This document shows positions 51,343 to 59,470 of a stretch of DNA of 64,000 nucleotides, piece after piece (positions within the stretch are counted from its first letter, which is position 1; every line of letters begins with the position of its first letter). A program made the position numbers and the translations under genes. The DNA is taken from contig JAGYIF010000002.1 in NCBI GenBank assembly GCA_018402735.1, forward strand, positions 186,001-250,000, written 5' to 3'. A model generated the notes under the pieces. That model ran no database searches, was not told the origin of the DNA, and saw only the letters and a list, made by a program, of their open reading frames with translations. The DNA is from Pelagibacteraceae bacterium. GTDB taxonomy: Bacteria > Pseudomonadota > Alphaproteobacteria > Pelagibacterales > Pelagibacteraceae.

Positions 51343-51834
51343 ATGCCAACTTTTGATGTAGTAAGTAAAATAAGTTATCAGGAATTAAATAATGCTCTTT
51401 CTAACTGCCTGAGAGAGGTAAATACAAGATACGACTTCAAGGGATTAAATATTACAATCGAATTTAAAGAAAAAGAAAAAGAAATTATTACTGTTGCACC
51501 TGATAATATGAAACTTAAACAAATTAATGATTTGTTCACCGGCCATCTTGTGAGAAGAAAAATAGATCCAAGAATTATAAAAATAAAAGGAGTGGAAGAC
51601 GCGACTGGAAATTCAAAGCGACAAACTATTGAACTACAAGAAGGCATTGATCAAGACAGTGCTAAAAAAATAATTACAGGAGTGAAAGCTTCTAAAATTA
51701 AAGTTCAAGTTAAAATTCAAGGAGATGAATTAAGAGTAGATGGAAAAAAGAGAGACGATCTTCAAGAAACCATGCAATTAATTAGAGGAATAGATATCGG
51801 AAGACCTGTAGAATTTACTAATTTTAGAGATTAA
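51343..51834 (+). CDS. yajQ: YajQ family nucleotide-binding protein
   Basis: MPTFDVVSKISYQELNNALSNCLREVNTRYDFKG. Confidence 0.95.
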   Translation: MPTFDVVSKISYQELNNALSNCLREVNTRYDFKGLNITIEFKEKEKEIITVAPDNMKLKQINDLFTGHLVRRKIDPRIIKIKGVEDATGNSKRQTIELQEGIDQDSAKKIITGVKASKIKVQVKIQGDELRVDGKKRDDLQETMQLIRGIDIGRPVEFTNFRD

Positions 51835-51835
51835 T

Positions 51836-51934
51836 ATGAGTAAGCGTTATTCTGGCAAATCTGGAAAAGATCGAAATTTCAATAAAAAACCTAAGCTTTC
51901 TAGACAAGCCAAAAGAAAATTAAAGAAAAAATAA
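51836..51934 (+). CDS. 32-aa highly basic microprotein
   Basis: MSKRYSGKSGKDRNFNKKPKLSRQAKRKLKKK*; stop directly abuts next ATG (taaATG). Confidence 0.5.
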   Translation: MSKRYSGKSGKDRNFNKKPKLSRQAKRKLKKK

Positions 51935-52120
51935 ATGGCCAAATTTGTGGTGGTTGAGGGCAATCACCTTGACCCTAATGATATTAAAAGTTTATTACCG
52001 GAGACAAAAGTTATTCACGGACCTTTTATAAAAGAAGAAGATGCTGATAAATTAGCTAAAAAGTTAATTCAAAAAAATATCGATAACTACTACCACCGAG
52101 CCTGGGTCATACGAAGTTAA
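51935..52120 (+). CDS. Small conserved-looking protein (61 aa)
   Basis: MAKFVVVEGNHLDPNDIKSLLPETKVIHGPFIKEEDADKLAKKLIQKNIDNYYHRAWVIRS. Confidence 0.65.
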   Translation: MAKFVVVEGNHLDPNDIKSLLPETKVIHGPFIKEEDADKLAKKLIQKNIDNYYHRAWVIRS

Positions 52121-53250
52121 AATTTACTGACTAAATAATACCAGGCGTAAGAAACGATTACAGCTGGTATCCCGCTATATAAGGTTGCTAATATTGCTGC
52201 TTTTGGAGAAATTACTATGGCCGGAAATAAAGCGTCACCATCGTTGGAAATTGCGTTTCCTATTTGAGCTGCCATTGGAATGTGGCCACCGATATACAGC
52301 GTTGTGATTAAGATTTGTGGACCGCAGCCAGGTATGAACCCCACTAAAATTGCAACCAATGGTACAAGTGGTCCCAAAAAAGATATGCGCTCAAACATTG
52401 AGCCACCCGTAAAATAATTTATTACATCAAAAGTTAAAAACGCAACAATCACCCACGCAGTCACAAAGCAAGTCAAATCTGTAACTGAAATTGCAGTTTT
52501 TTCTTTACACTCGGCAATCTGAACATCGGACGTTGGATTAAAGAGCCATATAAATACAGACAACAAAGCTCCTGCAAAGCTTATGATAGTCACAATATCG
52601 TAACCCGAAACAATAAAACTTAATGATTGTCCAAATGCATTATAAATTCCAAAAATAATTCCTGGTATAATTAAAATCATCCATAAGTAATAAAAAAACT
52701 TAGGAGTATTATTAACTGTATTTTCCTCAATACTAATTGTCCGCGGTGTAAACTCTGGCGCAATAGATTTTTCAAAAATTTTTGCTATATAGCCAGTGAC
52801 AATAGCCACTACATACGCTAACGGTAAAATAATTAATGCAGCTTTAGGTTTGGCTGCAATTAATAAAAATGCAGCGTCCCCCATGGTTGCAACAAGTGTC
52901 GTTAGTACTGCGCTGAAAGATATTGCCTTTTTTACGTATAAGGTCATGACCATAATGGCCCCCCCACATCCTGGCAAAATTCCCAAAAAAGCTGCAATTA
53001 AAATATCAAATTTTTTATGTCGGTGTAAAAATGTTTGAAGATCAAAACTAGTTTTTTGCAAAAAATGAAATAAAAAAATAGTGACTGCAACAAAGGAAGT
53101 GACGGAAATAAAAGCATTCGATGCTGACTGAATAAAGATATCTCTAGTTGCCTGTATGCTAAAAAGGCCTACAAAAATTAAAAATAAAATAATTTTTGCA
53201 AGTCTTAGACTTGGAAAAATTTTTGCTAATTTAAATGCTAATTCGACCAT
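52117..53250 (-). CDS. Putative metal (manganese/arsenic-efflux-like) 10-TM transporter
   Basis: Internally duplicated GILPGCGGAIMVMTLY / GFIPGCGPQILITTLY with GDAAFLL/GDALFPA. Confidence 0.7.
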   Translation of the reverse strand: MVELAFKLAKIFPSLRLAKIILFLIFVGLFSIQATRDIFIQSASNAFISVTSFVAVTIFLFHFLQKTSFDLQTFLHRHKKFDILIAAFLGILPGCGGAIMVMTLYVKKAISFSAVLTTLVATMGDAAFLLIAAKPKAALIILPLAYVVAIVTGYIAKIFEKSIAPEFTPRTISIEENTVNNTPKFFYYLWMILIIPGIIFGIYNAFGQSLSFIVSGYDIVTIISFAGALLSVFIWLFNPTSDVQIAECKEKTAISVTDLTCFVTAWVIVAFLTFDVINYFTGGSMFERISFLGPLVPLVAILVGFIPGCGPQILITTLYIGGHIPMAAQIGNAISNDGDALFPAIVISPKAAILATLYSGIPAVIVSYAWYYLVSKF

Positions 53251-53379
53251 AAATTATAAATAATGTAGGAAATCATTATATTTTTTTCAAGTGTACATAG
53301 AAAAGGGTGATGGTTCTAGTTGAAAGTGAAGAAAGAGAAGATAAAGAAGTTTTGAATATTGATAATTTTATGATTAATA

Positions 53380-54168
53380 ATGTCGCTCATGAATAATATG
53401 GAATTGCAAAATATTGCAAAAAAACTAGTTAGTGCATTCAATAAAGGAACTTTCATAGCTCCGCTTTCAAATAAATTTACTAAAAATACTAAAAATGCAA
53501 AGTTATTACTCCAAGAATGTCAGCACTTAATAAACTCACCCATAATGGGGTTTAAAGCTGGTGGTACAGGAAAAGCTGCTTTGAAACAATGGGATGAACC
53601 AGAGCCGTTTTACGCTCCCATTTTTGAAAAAAATGTACTGAAAAGTAACGGATCAGTAAAAATTAATAAGTATACTTTAGGAATAGAACTTGAAGTTTTT
53701 TTTCAAATTAAAAAATCTTTTTTTAGTAATAATAAAAAAATAACTGAAAAAAATGTTTCATCTGTCATAAACTATGTTGGTCCATGTATTGAAATTGTAG
53801 GTTATAGACAAAAGAAAAAAAGCGTCACATGTCTTGGTGATTTAATTAGTGATTTTGGAGCAAATGTTAAATTTTTAGTTGGAAAAAAACAAAAATTTAA
53901 AAAATTACCTTATGAAAATTTAACAACCACTTTGTATAATAAAAAAAGTGGGCAAACTGCAAATGGCAACACGAAAGCAGTATATGACAGCCCAATAAAA
54001 TCTCTTGTGTGGCTTTTGAATAAAATTAAAAAGGATGGTGTAAATTTAAATAAAGAATTTTTAGTTTTTACAGGATCTACTGTGGGAGTGGTACCCATTC
54101 AAAAAGCTGGACTATTTAGAGGAGAAATCAAATCGCTTGGATCCGTTCAAGCACAGGTGCGAAACTAA
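53380..54168 (+). CDS. 2-keto-4-pentenoate hydratase / FAH-family protein
   Basis: MGFKAGGTGKAALKQW..GIELEVFFQI..VGPCIEIVGYR..FTGSTVGVVPIQKAGLFRGEIKSLGSVQAQ. Confidence 0.75.
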   Translation: MSLMNNMELQNIAKKLVSAFNKGTFIAPLSNKFTKNTKNAKLLLQECQHLINSPIMGFKAGGTGKAALKQWDEPEPFYAPIFEKNVLKSNGSVKINKYTLGIELEVFFQIKKSFFSNNKKITEKNVSSVINYVGPCIEIVGYRQKKKSVTCLGDLISDFGANVKFLVGKKQKFKKLPYENLTTTLYNKKSGQTANGNTKAVYDSPIKSLVWLLNKIKKDGVNLNKEFLVFTGSTVGVVPIQKAGLFRGEIKSLGSVQAQVRN

Positions 54169-55667
54169 CTAGCTTTTTTTTGCTGACGCTCTTTTTCAAA
54201 CATTCTAGCTAATCGATCAATTATATAATCAGAAGCTTCAAAAACATTTTTTGGTTTAAATAATTTTGTTTCTGCTAAATCTGTTTTATCTTCAAGACTA
54301 ATTCTTCTTCTTAATCTTTGTTTTGCATTTTCTCCTTCGATAAATAATAAAATTAAATATTCCTCTTCATTTACGGCATCTTCGTTTTTAATAAAGCATT
54401 CACCATTTTCCGCAATACGATCCACAAATCGTAGAGGGTTTCTTCTCATCGTCAGGTATCTTTTATTTATTTGAAAAACAATGGACTTCATATTTCGCGA
54501 GTAACGCTCCAATCTATCTACTACTTTTTGTTTTAATGCCTCTTCAGCTTTTTCAGCTTCAAATATTTTTCTCGCTTCTGCTTTGGCTTGTCTTCTAAGT
54601 TCTACTTCTTTAAGTCGTTCTTCCTTTTTTTTCTCTTTAATGAGCTTGTATTTTTCTCGAATAACAGCAATTCTTTGTTCAACTGATTTAAGGCTTTCTC
54701 TTAAAGCTTTAATTTTTTCTTTTTCTTCTCTTTTAAACTGATTTAACTTTTCTTTTCTTAGGCGCTCAGCAATTTTTTCCTGTTTAATTTTTTCCCTTAA
54801 TGCAATTTTTTCTTCTAAAGTTTTTTGTCTCTCTTTGTCTCTTGCCTCTCTTTCCTTTAACTTTAAAGCGGCTATTTTTAATTTTTCTTTTTCTCTTTTA
54901 GCCTGGAGTCTTAATCTTTCTTTTTCTTTTCGCTCTTTTATTTTTATTTTTTGAAGTTCTTTTTTTTCTTTAATTCTTCTTTTTTTTTCTAAAATTATTT
55001 CTCTAACTCTTTGTTTTTTTTCAATAATAAGTTGTCTTTTTTTTTCTTTAGCTAACTGAATGGCCCTTTTTTTCTTAAGTTTCTCATTTTCGATTTTTCT
55101 TTTCTCTAAATATAATTCTAGATCTTTAAGTTTAGAAGCAACAAAAGTCTTAAGGCCAAAAATATCTAAAAATGAATTTTTGATTTTGTCTAGATGCGGT
55201 AAAATTTTCCTCTGATAAAAATTTTTTTTCTCTTTTTTTATTTTTGTTTTTTTTCTGATTGTTTTTTTTGGGACTTTTTTAGTCTTTGGTAGTTTTTTCT
55301 TTATTTTTACTTTTGTTTTTATCTTTGTTTTTATACTGATCTTTGCTTTATTTTTATTCTTTTCCTTTATCTTTGGCTTTGGCTTTGGCTTTAGTTTCTG
55401 TTTTATCTTTGCCTTTAAATTTTTCTTCTGCTTAGGTTTGGGCTTTTTATTTGATTTAACTTTGGTCTTAATTTTATTATTTGTTTTTTTTTTAATTATT
55501 TTTTTTTTTATTTTTTTTACTGTGGTTTTTTTCTTTAATTTTTTATTAATAATAATTTTTTTTTTATTATTATTGTGTACTTTATTTCTCTTTTTATTTT
55601 GAGGTTTAATATTAATAGTTTTATTCTTATTTATTATTTTTGCTTTTCTTTTTTTTATTTTTTTCAT
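54165..55667 (-). CDS. Extremely lysine-rich low-complexity protein with long charged helix and C-terminal domain
   Basis: 500-aa ORF: K/N/I/P-rich first ~165 aa, K/E/R helical ~190-390, less biased C-terminus (..NKRYLTMRRNPLRFVDRIAENGECFIKNEDAVNEEEYLILLFIEGE..). Confidence 0.7.
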   Translation of the reverse strand: MKKIKKRKAKIINKNKTINIKPQNKKRNKVHNNNKKKIIINKKLKKKTTVKKIKKKIIKKKTNNKIKTKVKSNKKPKPKQKKNLKAKIKQKLKPKPKPKIKEKNKNKAKISIKTKIKTKVKIKKKLPKTKKVPKKTIRKKTKIKKEKKNFYQRKILPHLDKIKNSFLDIFGLKTFVASKLKDLELYLEKRKIENEKLKKKRAIQLAKEKKRQLIIEKKQRVREIILEKKRRIKEKKELQKIKIKERKEKERLRLQAKREKEKLKIAALKLKEREARDKERQKTLEEKIALREKIKQEKIAERLRKEKLNQFKREEKEKIKALRESLKSVEQRIAVIREKYKLIKEKKKEERLKEVELRRQAKAEARKIFEAEKAEEALKQKVVDRLERYSRNMKSIVFQINKRYLTMRRNPLRFVDRIAENGECFIKNEDAVNEEEYLILLFIEGENAKQRLRRRISLEDKTDLAETKLFKPKNVFEASDYIIDRLARMFEKERQQKKAS

Positions 55668-56281
55668 TTTGAATCTTCAATTGCTTTTAATAGAGCATCT
55701 TGCGGTTGAGCACCGGAAATCAAAATTTTTTCATTAAATACATAAAATGGCACTCCCGTAATTCCCATTTTTCTGCCGATTGTATCCATTCGTTCTACTT
55801 TTTCTTTGCTTTTCTTCGATTGAAATTCACTAATCAGTATATCCTTTTTAATACCATGATTTGTGCCAATTTTAATGAGATTGTTCATGTCTCCTATATC
55901 CATTCCTTCAATAAAATAATTAGAGAAAATTTCAAAAACAATTTCTTTTTGCTTATTGGTATGTCTAGCTAGATCAATTAAGATATGGGAAAGAACTGTA
56001 TTGGGTGTCTTCTTAATCTTTTCTAATTTAAATTGTAAATTTTCTTGTTTGGCTTGTTGCAGCATATTGTCATACATTTCCTGCGCGTTTTCTTTACTAC
56101 CAAATTTACTAGTTACATAATCAACGCGGTTCATTCCTTCCGAAGGCATGTTTGGATTCAGTTGGAATGGTACGTAAATAATTTCATAATTATCATTCAA
56201 TTTTTGTAAAACAGACTGAAGTCTTTGACTGCCAATAAAACACCATCCACAAATAGTGTCTATAAAAATTTGGATTTTCAT
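55664..56281 (-). CDS. DsbA family oxidoreductase (FrnE-like)
   Basis: IFIDTICGWCFIGSQRL (CxxC); GITGVPFYVFNEKILISGAQPQD. Confidence 0.88.
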   Translation of the reverse strand: MKIQIFIDTICGWCFIGSQRLQSVLQKLNDNYEIIYVPFQLNPNMPSEGMNRVDYVTSKFGSKENAQEMYDNMLQQAKQENLQFKLEKIKKTPNTVLSHILIDLARHTNKQKEIVFEIFSNYFIEGMDIGDMNNLIKIGTNHGIKKDILISEFQSKKSKEKVERMDTIGRKMGITGVPFYVFNEKILISGAQPQDALLKAIEDSK

Positions 56282-56302
56282 TTCCTGTAATTGCTTGAAT
56301 AA

Positions 56303-57064
56303 TTACTTGAATTCTTTTAACAAGTTTTCTGCACTTCTCGCAATTAAATTTGTATCGCTGTTAACAGCAACAAAAGTAAAGCCATCTCTTATATATTTTT
56401 GTGCATAGTCTTTTTTAGCTGTCAAAATACCAGCTGGCTTATTATTTTTTTTACAGCTTTCTAGTCCTTGCATTATTAAAGATTGAACTTCTTCATCTTC
56501 AAATTTTCCTATTTTTCCAATGGAAGCAGAGATATCGCTTGGCCCCAGAAAAATACCGTCAATCCCTTCGACAGAAGCAATTTTCGAGATATTTTCTATT
56601 GCTTTCTTAGTTTCACACTGAACGATCACACAAATTTCATTTTCAGCTTTATTATAATAATCAGTTACCGTTCCATACTTATTCATTCTTGCAGCTGACA
56701 TAACTCCTCGTATACCTTTTGGGGGATATCTAGTTGACTGCACAGCGGCCAAAGCTTCTTTCTCATCTTCTACAAATGGAAATAAAATAGTTTGAGCTCC
56801 CATATCAAGAACTCGTTTTACCATTACAGGTTCATTACATGGAACTCGTACTACAGGCTCGGAAGAAAAACCTTGTATAATTTGAAGTTGTGTTAGTACT
56901 TCTTGAATATCGTTTGGAGAATGCTCCATATCAATGACAATCCAATCAAATCCAACGACTGACAATATTTCAGCAACTGTATTATTAGAAAGACAGCTCC
57001 AAATTCCAATCTGTTTGTCTAGGTTTTTAATTTTTTGTTTAAAAATATTTTTTCTAATTTCCAT
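56303..57064 (-). CDS. HpcH/HpaI aldolase family protein
   Basis: WIVIDMEHSPNDIQEV; RGVMSAARMNKYG; GIFLGPSDISASIG. Confidence 0.9.
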   Translation of the reverse strand: MEIRKNIFKQKIKNLDKQIGIWSCLSNNTVAEILSVVGFDWIVIDMEHSPNDIQEVLTQLQIIQGFSSEPVVRVPCNEPVMVKRVLDMGAQTILFPFVEDEKEALAAVQSTRYPPKGIRGVMSAARMNKYGTVTDYYNKAENEICVIVQCETKKAIENISKIASVEGIDGIFLGPSDISASIGKIGKFEDEEVQSLIMQGLESCKKNNKPAGILTAKKDYAQKYIRDGFTFVAVNSDTNLIARSAENLLKEFK

Positions 57065-57168
57065 AATAGTAAAATAACTAATTAATCATTTTAATAACAA
57101 ATATAAGAAAAATTTTATAGAAAATAAGTAATTTATTTAATCTACTTGTGGTCTATATTAATTAATCT

Positions 57169-58065
57169 ATGAAAATTCTCGTAATTCAAACACGGCCTGG
57201 TATTGGTGACTTATGCGTATTTTTACCGCCAATCCATGAAATAGCAACGCACAATCAAAAATTTCAAATTGATCTTCTTACTAAAAAAAGAACATTTGCA
57301 AAAGACACTTTGGCTTATGACCCTTACATTAAGAATATTTTTTATTTAGAAGATTATAATAATTCTAATTTTAAATTATTAAAATTTATTAAAAGCAACC
57401 ATTATGACAAAGCTTACATTTTTCATTATGGTGTTCGTTACCCCATCATTTGCAAGATTTCAGGGGTAAAAAAAACTTTTTCATATGGAATCTTAAAAAA
57501 AAATGAAAATATAGTTGAAAAATCAAGAAGCTCTTGCTCTGAATGGTTAAATAAAAAAGATTTAAAATTTCCATACAAAATTTATAGATCAAATACTATG
57601 CAGTCATCGGATAATATTATCATTGGAATTGGCGGGAGTGGTCCAACTAAAAAATGGCCAACTCAAAATTTTATAGAATTAATCAATAAAATAAAATTAC
57701 TTAAAAAATATAATTTTTTGTTAGCAGGAGGAGAGCAGGAGCAAGAAATTTCTGCAAAGCTAATAGAGACATTGCCTGATGTCAAAATTATTTCTTTATG
57801 TAATAAAAAAATTAATGAAGCAATAAATCTAATTGAAGGTGCAAAGCTTTACATCGGTAATGATACTGGGTTTATGCATTTATGTGCAGGACTTGGTATT
57901 TTATCCTATGGTCTTTTTGGGGACACCCCCACTAATTACGCTGATTATGCAAAAAAAATTACGCCGATTATACCAGCTGGAATAGGTATTGTTGGTCACG
58001 GATCGCTTGCTATGAATAAAATTTCAGCAGATCATGTGTTCGAACAAATTAAACAATCTATTTAA
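57169..58065 (+). CDS. Glycosyltransferase family 9 (heptosyltransferase-like)
   Basis: KILVIQTRPGIGDLCVFLPPI; IGIGGSGPTKKWPTQNF; YIGNDTGFMHLCAGLG. Confidence 0.88.
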   Translation: MKILVIQTRPGIGDLCVFLPPIHEIATHNQKFQIDLLTKKRTFAKDTLAYDPYIKNIFYLEDYNNSNFKLLKFIKSNHYDKAYIFHYGVRYPIICKISGVKKTFSYGILKKNENIVEKSRSSCSEWLNKKDLKFPYKIYRSNTMQSSDNIIIGIGGSGPTKKWPTQNFIELINKIKLLKKYNFLLAGGEQEQEISAKLIETLPDVKIISLCNKKINEAINLIEGAKLYIGNDTGFMHLCAGLGILSYGLFGDTPTNYADYAKKITPIIPAGIGIVGHGSLAMNKISADHVFEQIKQSI

Positions 58066-58846
58066 ATAATTTTTCTAATTTTTTAATAACTTTATCTTGG
58101 TCTTTGCCTATTATTGATTTTAGTTTATCACTACTTAATAAATTTTTCACTTTGGCTTCGAACTTTTTTTTAAGATTACTAGTAATAACCTCATTATTAA
58201 TTTTAACAGCAATATTCATAACAATCATAGCCATGACATCCTTGTAGTGATTAGAATTTTTAATATTTCCTACGTTTTGAAAAGTCATTTTATCTAAAGA
58301 TATGTTTTTACTAAATTCAAAATCTTTTGCTAATATAGAAACATCTATTTGCGAAATTTCTAAACGATCTATAACAAAATCAATATTTCCTTTATTATTA
58401 GTTTGTTTTGCGTCTGTTGTATTTTGCTGATTGGAGTATTGTTTATTGGTATTATTTTTTGATAAATTTTCTACAAGATAAAAACTATCAATCATTTTTC
58501 CATTTTGAATGACTACATCGTAGTTAATAGTTGGATTATTAATTAAAATATTTGCAAAATGAATTTTTTTATAAAACAACTCTGATATTTTTAATTTAGC
58601 TTTAATTAAAGGTACTGTAATTAAATTTTCTCTTGAGAACATTTTGTCATTTTTAATTTGAACATTTTCAATACTAATAGATCCAGTAAAAAAATTAGTA
58701 GATAAGCTCTGGATAGTGACTAATCTACCAGAGTCTTTGGTTAAATTCTTTTCGAGAAAAGATTTTGCAAAAGGGTCGAATGTAAATTTAATGAAAACAG
58801 AAATTAAAATTAGTAGTAAAAAAAAATAGATAAAAAACTTTTTCAT
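58058..58846 (-). CDS. AsmA-like membrane-anchored protein
   Basis: N-terminal TM; RLVTIQSLSTNFFTGSISIENVQIKN AsmA-like segment. Confidence 0.6.
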   Translation of the reverse strand: MKKFFIYFFLLLILISVFIKFTFDPFAKSFLEKNLTKDSGRLVTIQSLSTNFFTGSISIENVQIKNDKMFSRENLITVPLIKAKLKISELFYKKIHFANILINNPTINYDVVIQNGKMIDSFYLVENLSKNNTNKQYSNQQNTTDAKQTNNKGNIDFVIDRLEISQIDVSILAKDFEFSKNISLDKMTFQNVGNIKNSNHYKDVMAMIVMNIAVKINNEVITSNLKKKFEAKVKNLLSSDKLKSIIGKDQDKVIKKLEKLFK

Positions 58847-58956
58847 AATAATTGTATAAACATATAAATTAGAATGGCAAATAGGCCTAGAAGCATAAAG
58901 CCTATTAATTTATTCTTAACAAAAAAATAAATGAAGGTTCCTAACAAAAAGTTCAT
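58843..58956 (-). CDS. Small hydrophobic protein (37 aa), unannotated in ORF track
   Basis: MNFLLGTFIYFFVKNKLIGFMLLGLFAILIYMFIQLL*; TGA overlaps ATG of next gene (ATGA). Confidence 0.5.
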   Translation of the reverse strand: MNFLLGTFIYFFVKNKLIGFMLLGLFAILIYMFIQLL

Positions 58957-58963
58957 ACTATTT

Positions 58964-59470
58964 TTATTTCTTTAGCAAAACATCTCTTGCTTCATTGATT
59001 TTACTTGCTAAATAATTATTTCCACTTTTTTTATCGGGGTGCATATGTAATATTAAGTTTTTATGCGCCTTGATTATGTCTTGTCTACTACAATTTGGCT
59101 TTAAACCTAGAATTTTCAACGCTTCGTCTTGGCTCATTGATCCCCGTACCGTTCTTGGATTACCATTTGAAAAGCCAGCACCACTAGCATTCTTGTTGAA
59201 TAAAATTTTATATAAATAAATGATATTAAAAATATTGAATAATCTTTTTTGCAGAGCTCCTACAATAAAGGCAAAAAATGGAATAGAAAGTAAATATCTA
59301 CCAGCTAAAAATAAAATAATAATGACTAAAATAGATCCTACAATGGTAAAGACTCTGAAGAAATTAGAAAAAGTTTTAGACTTGCTATTAGCTAATAACC
59401 AAAAAAAGCCATATACAATTAAAAAAATTAATATGCCAACTAATATTAAATTCATAAGCAATGACGACAA
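58964..59470 (-). CDS. Membrane-anchored DnaJ domain protein (C-terminal J-domain)
   Basis: TM segments then MSQDEALKILGLKPNCSRQDIIKAHKNLILHMHPDKKSG (HPD). Confidence 0.88.
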   Translation of the reverse strand: MSSLLMNLILVGILIFLIVYGFFWLLANSKSKTFSNFFRVFTIVGSILVIIILFLAGRYLLSIPFFAFIVGALQKRLFNIFNIIYLYKILFNKNASGAGFSNGNPRTVRGSMSQDEALKILGLKPNCSRQDIIKAHKNLILHMHPDKKSGNNYLASKINEARDVLLKK

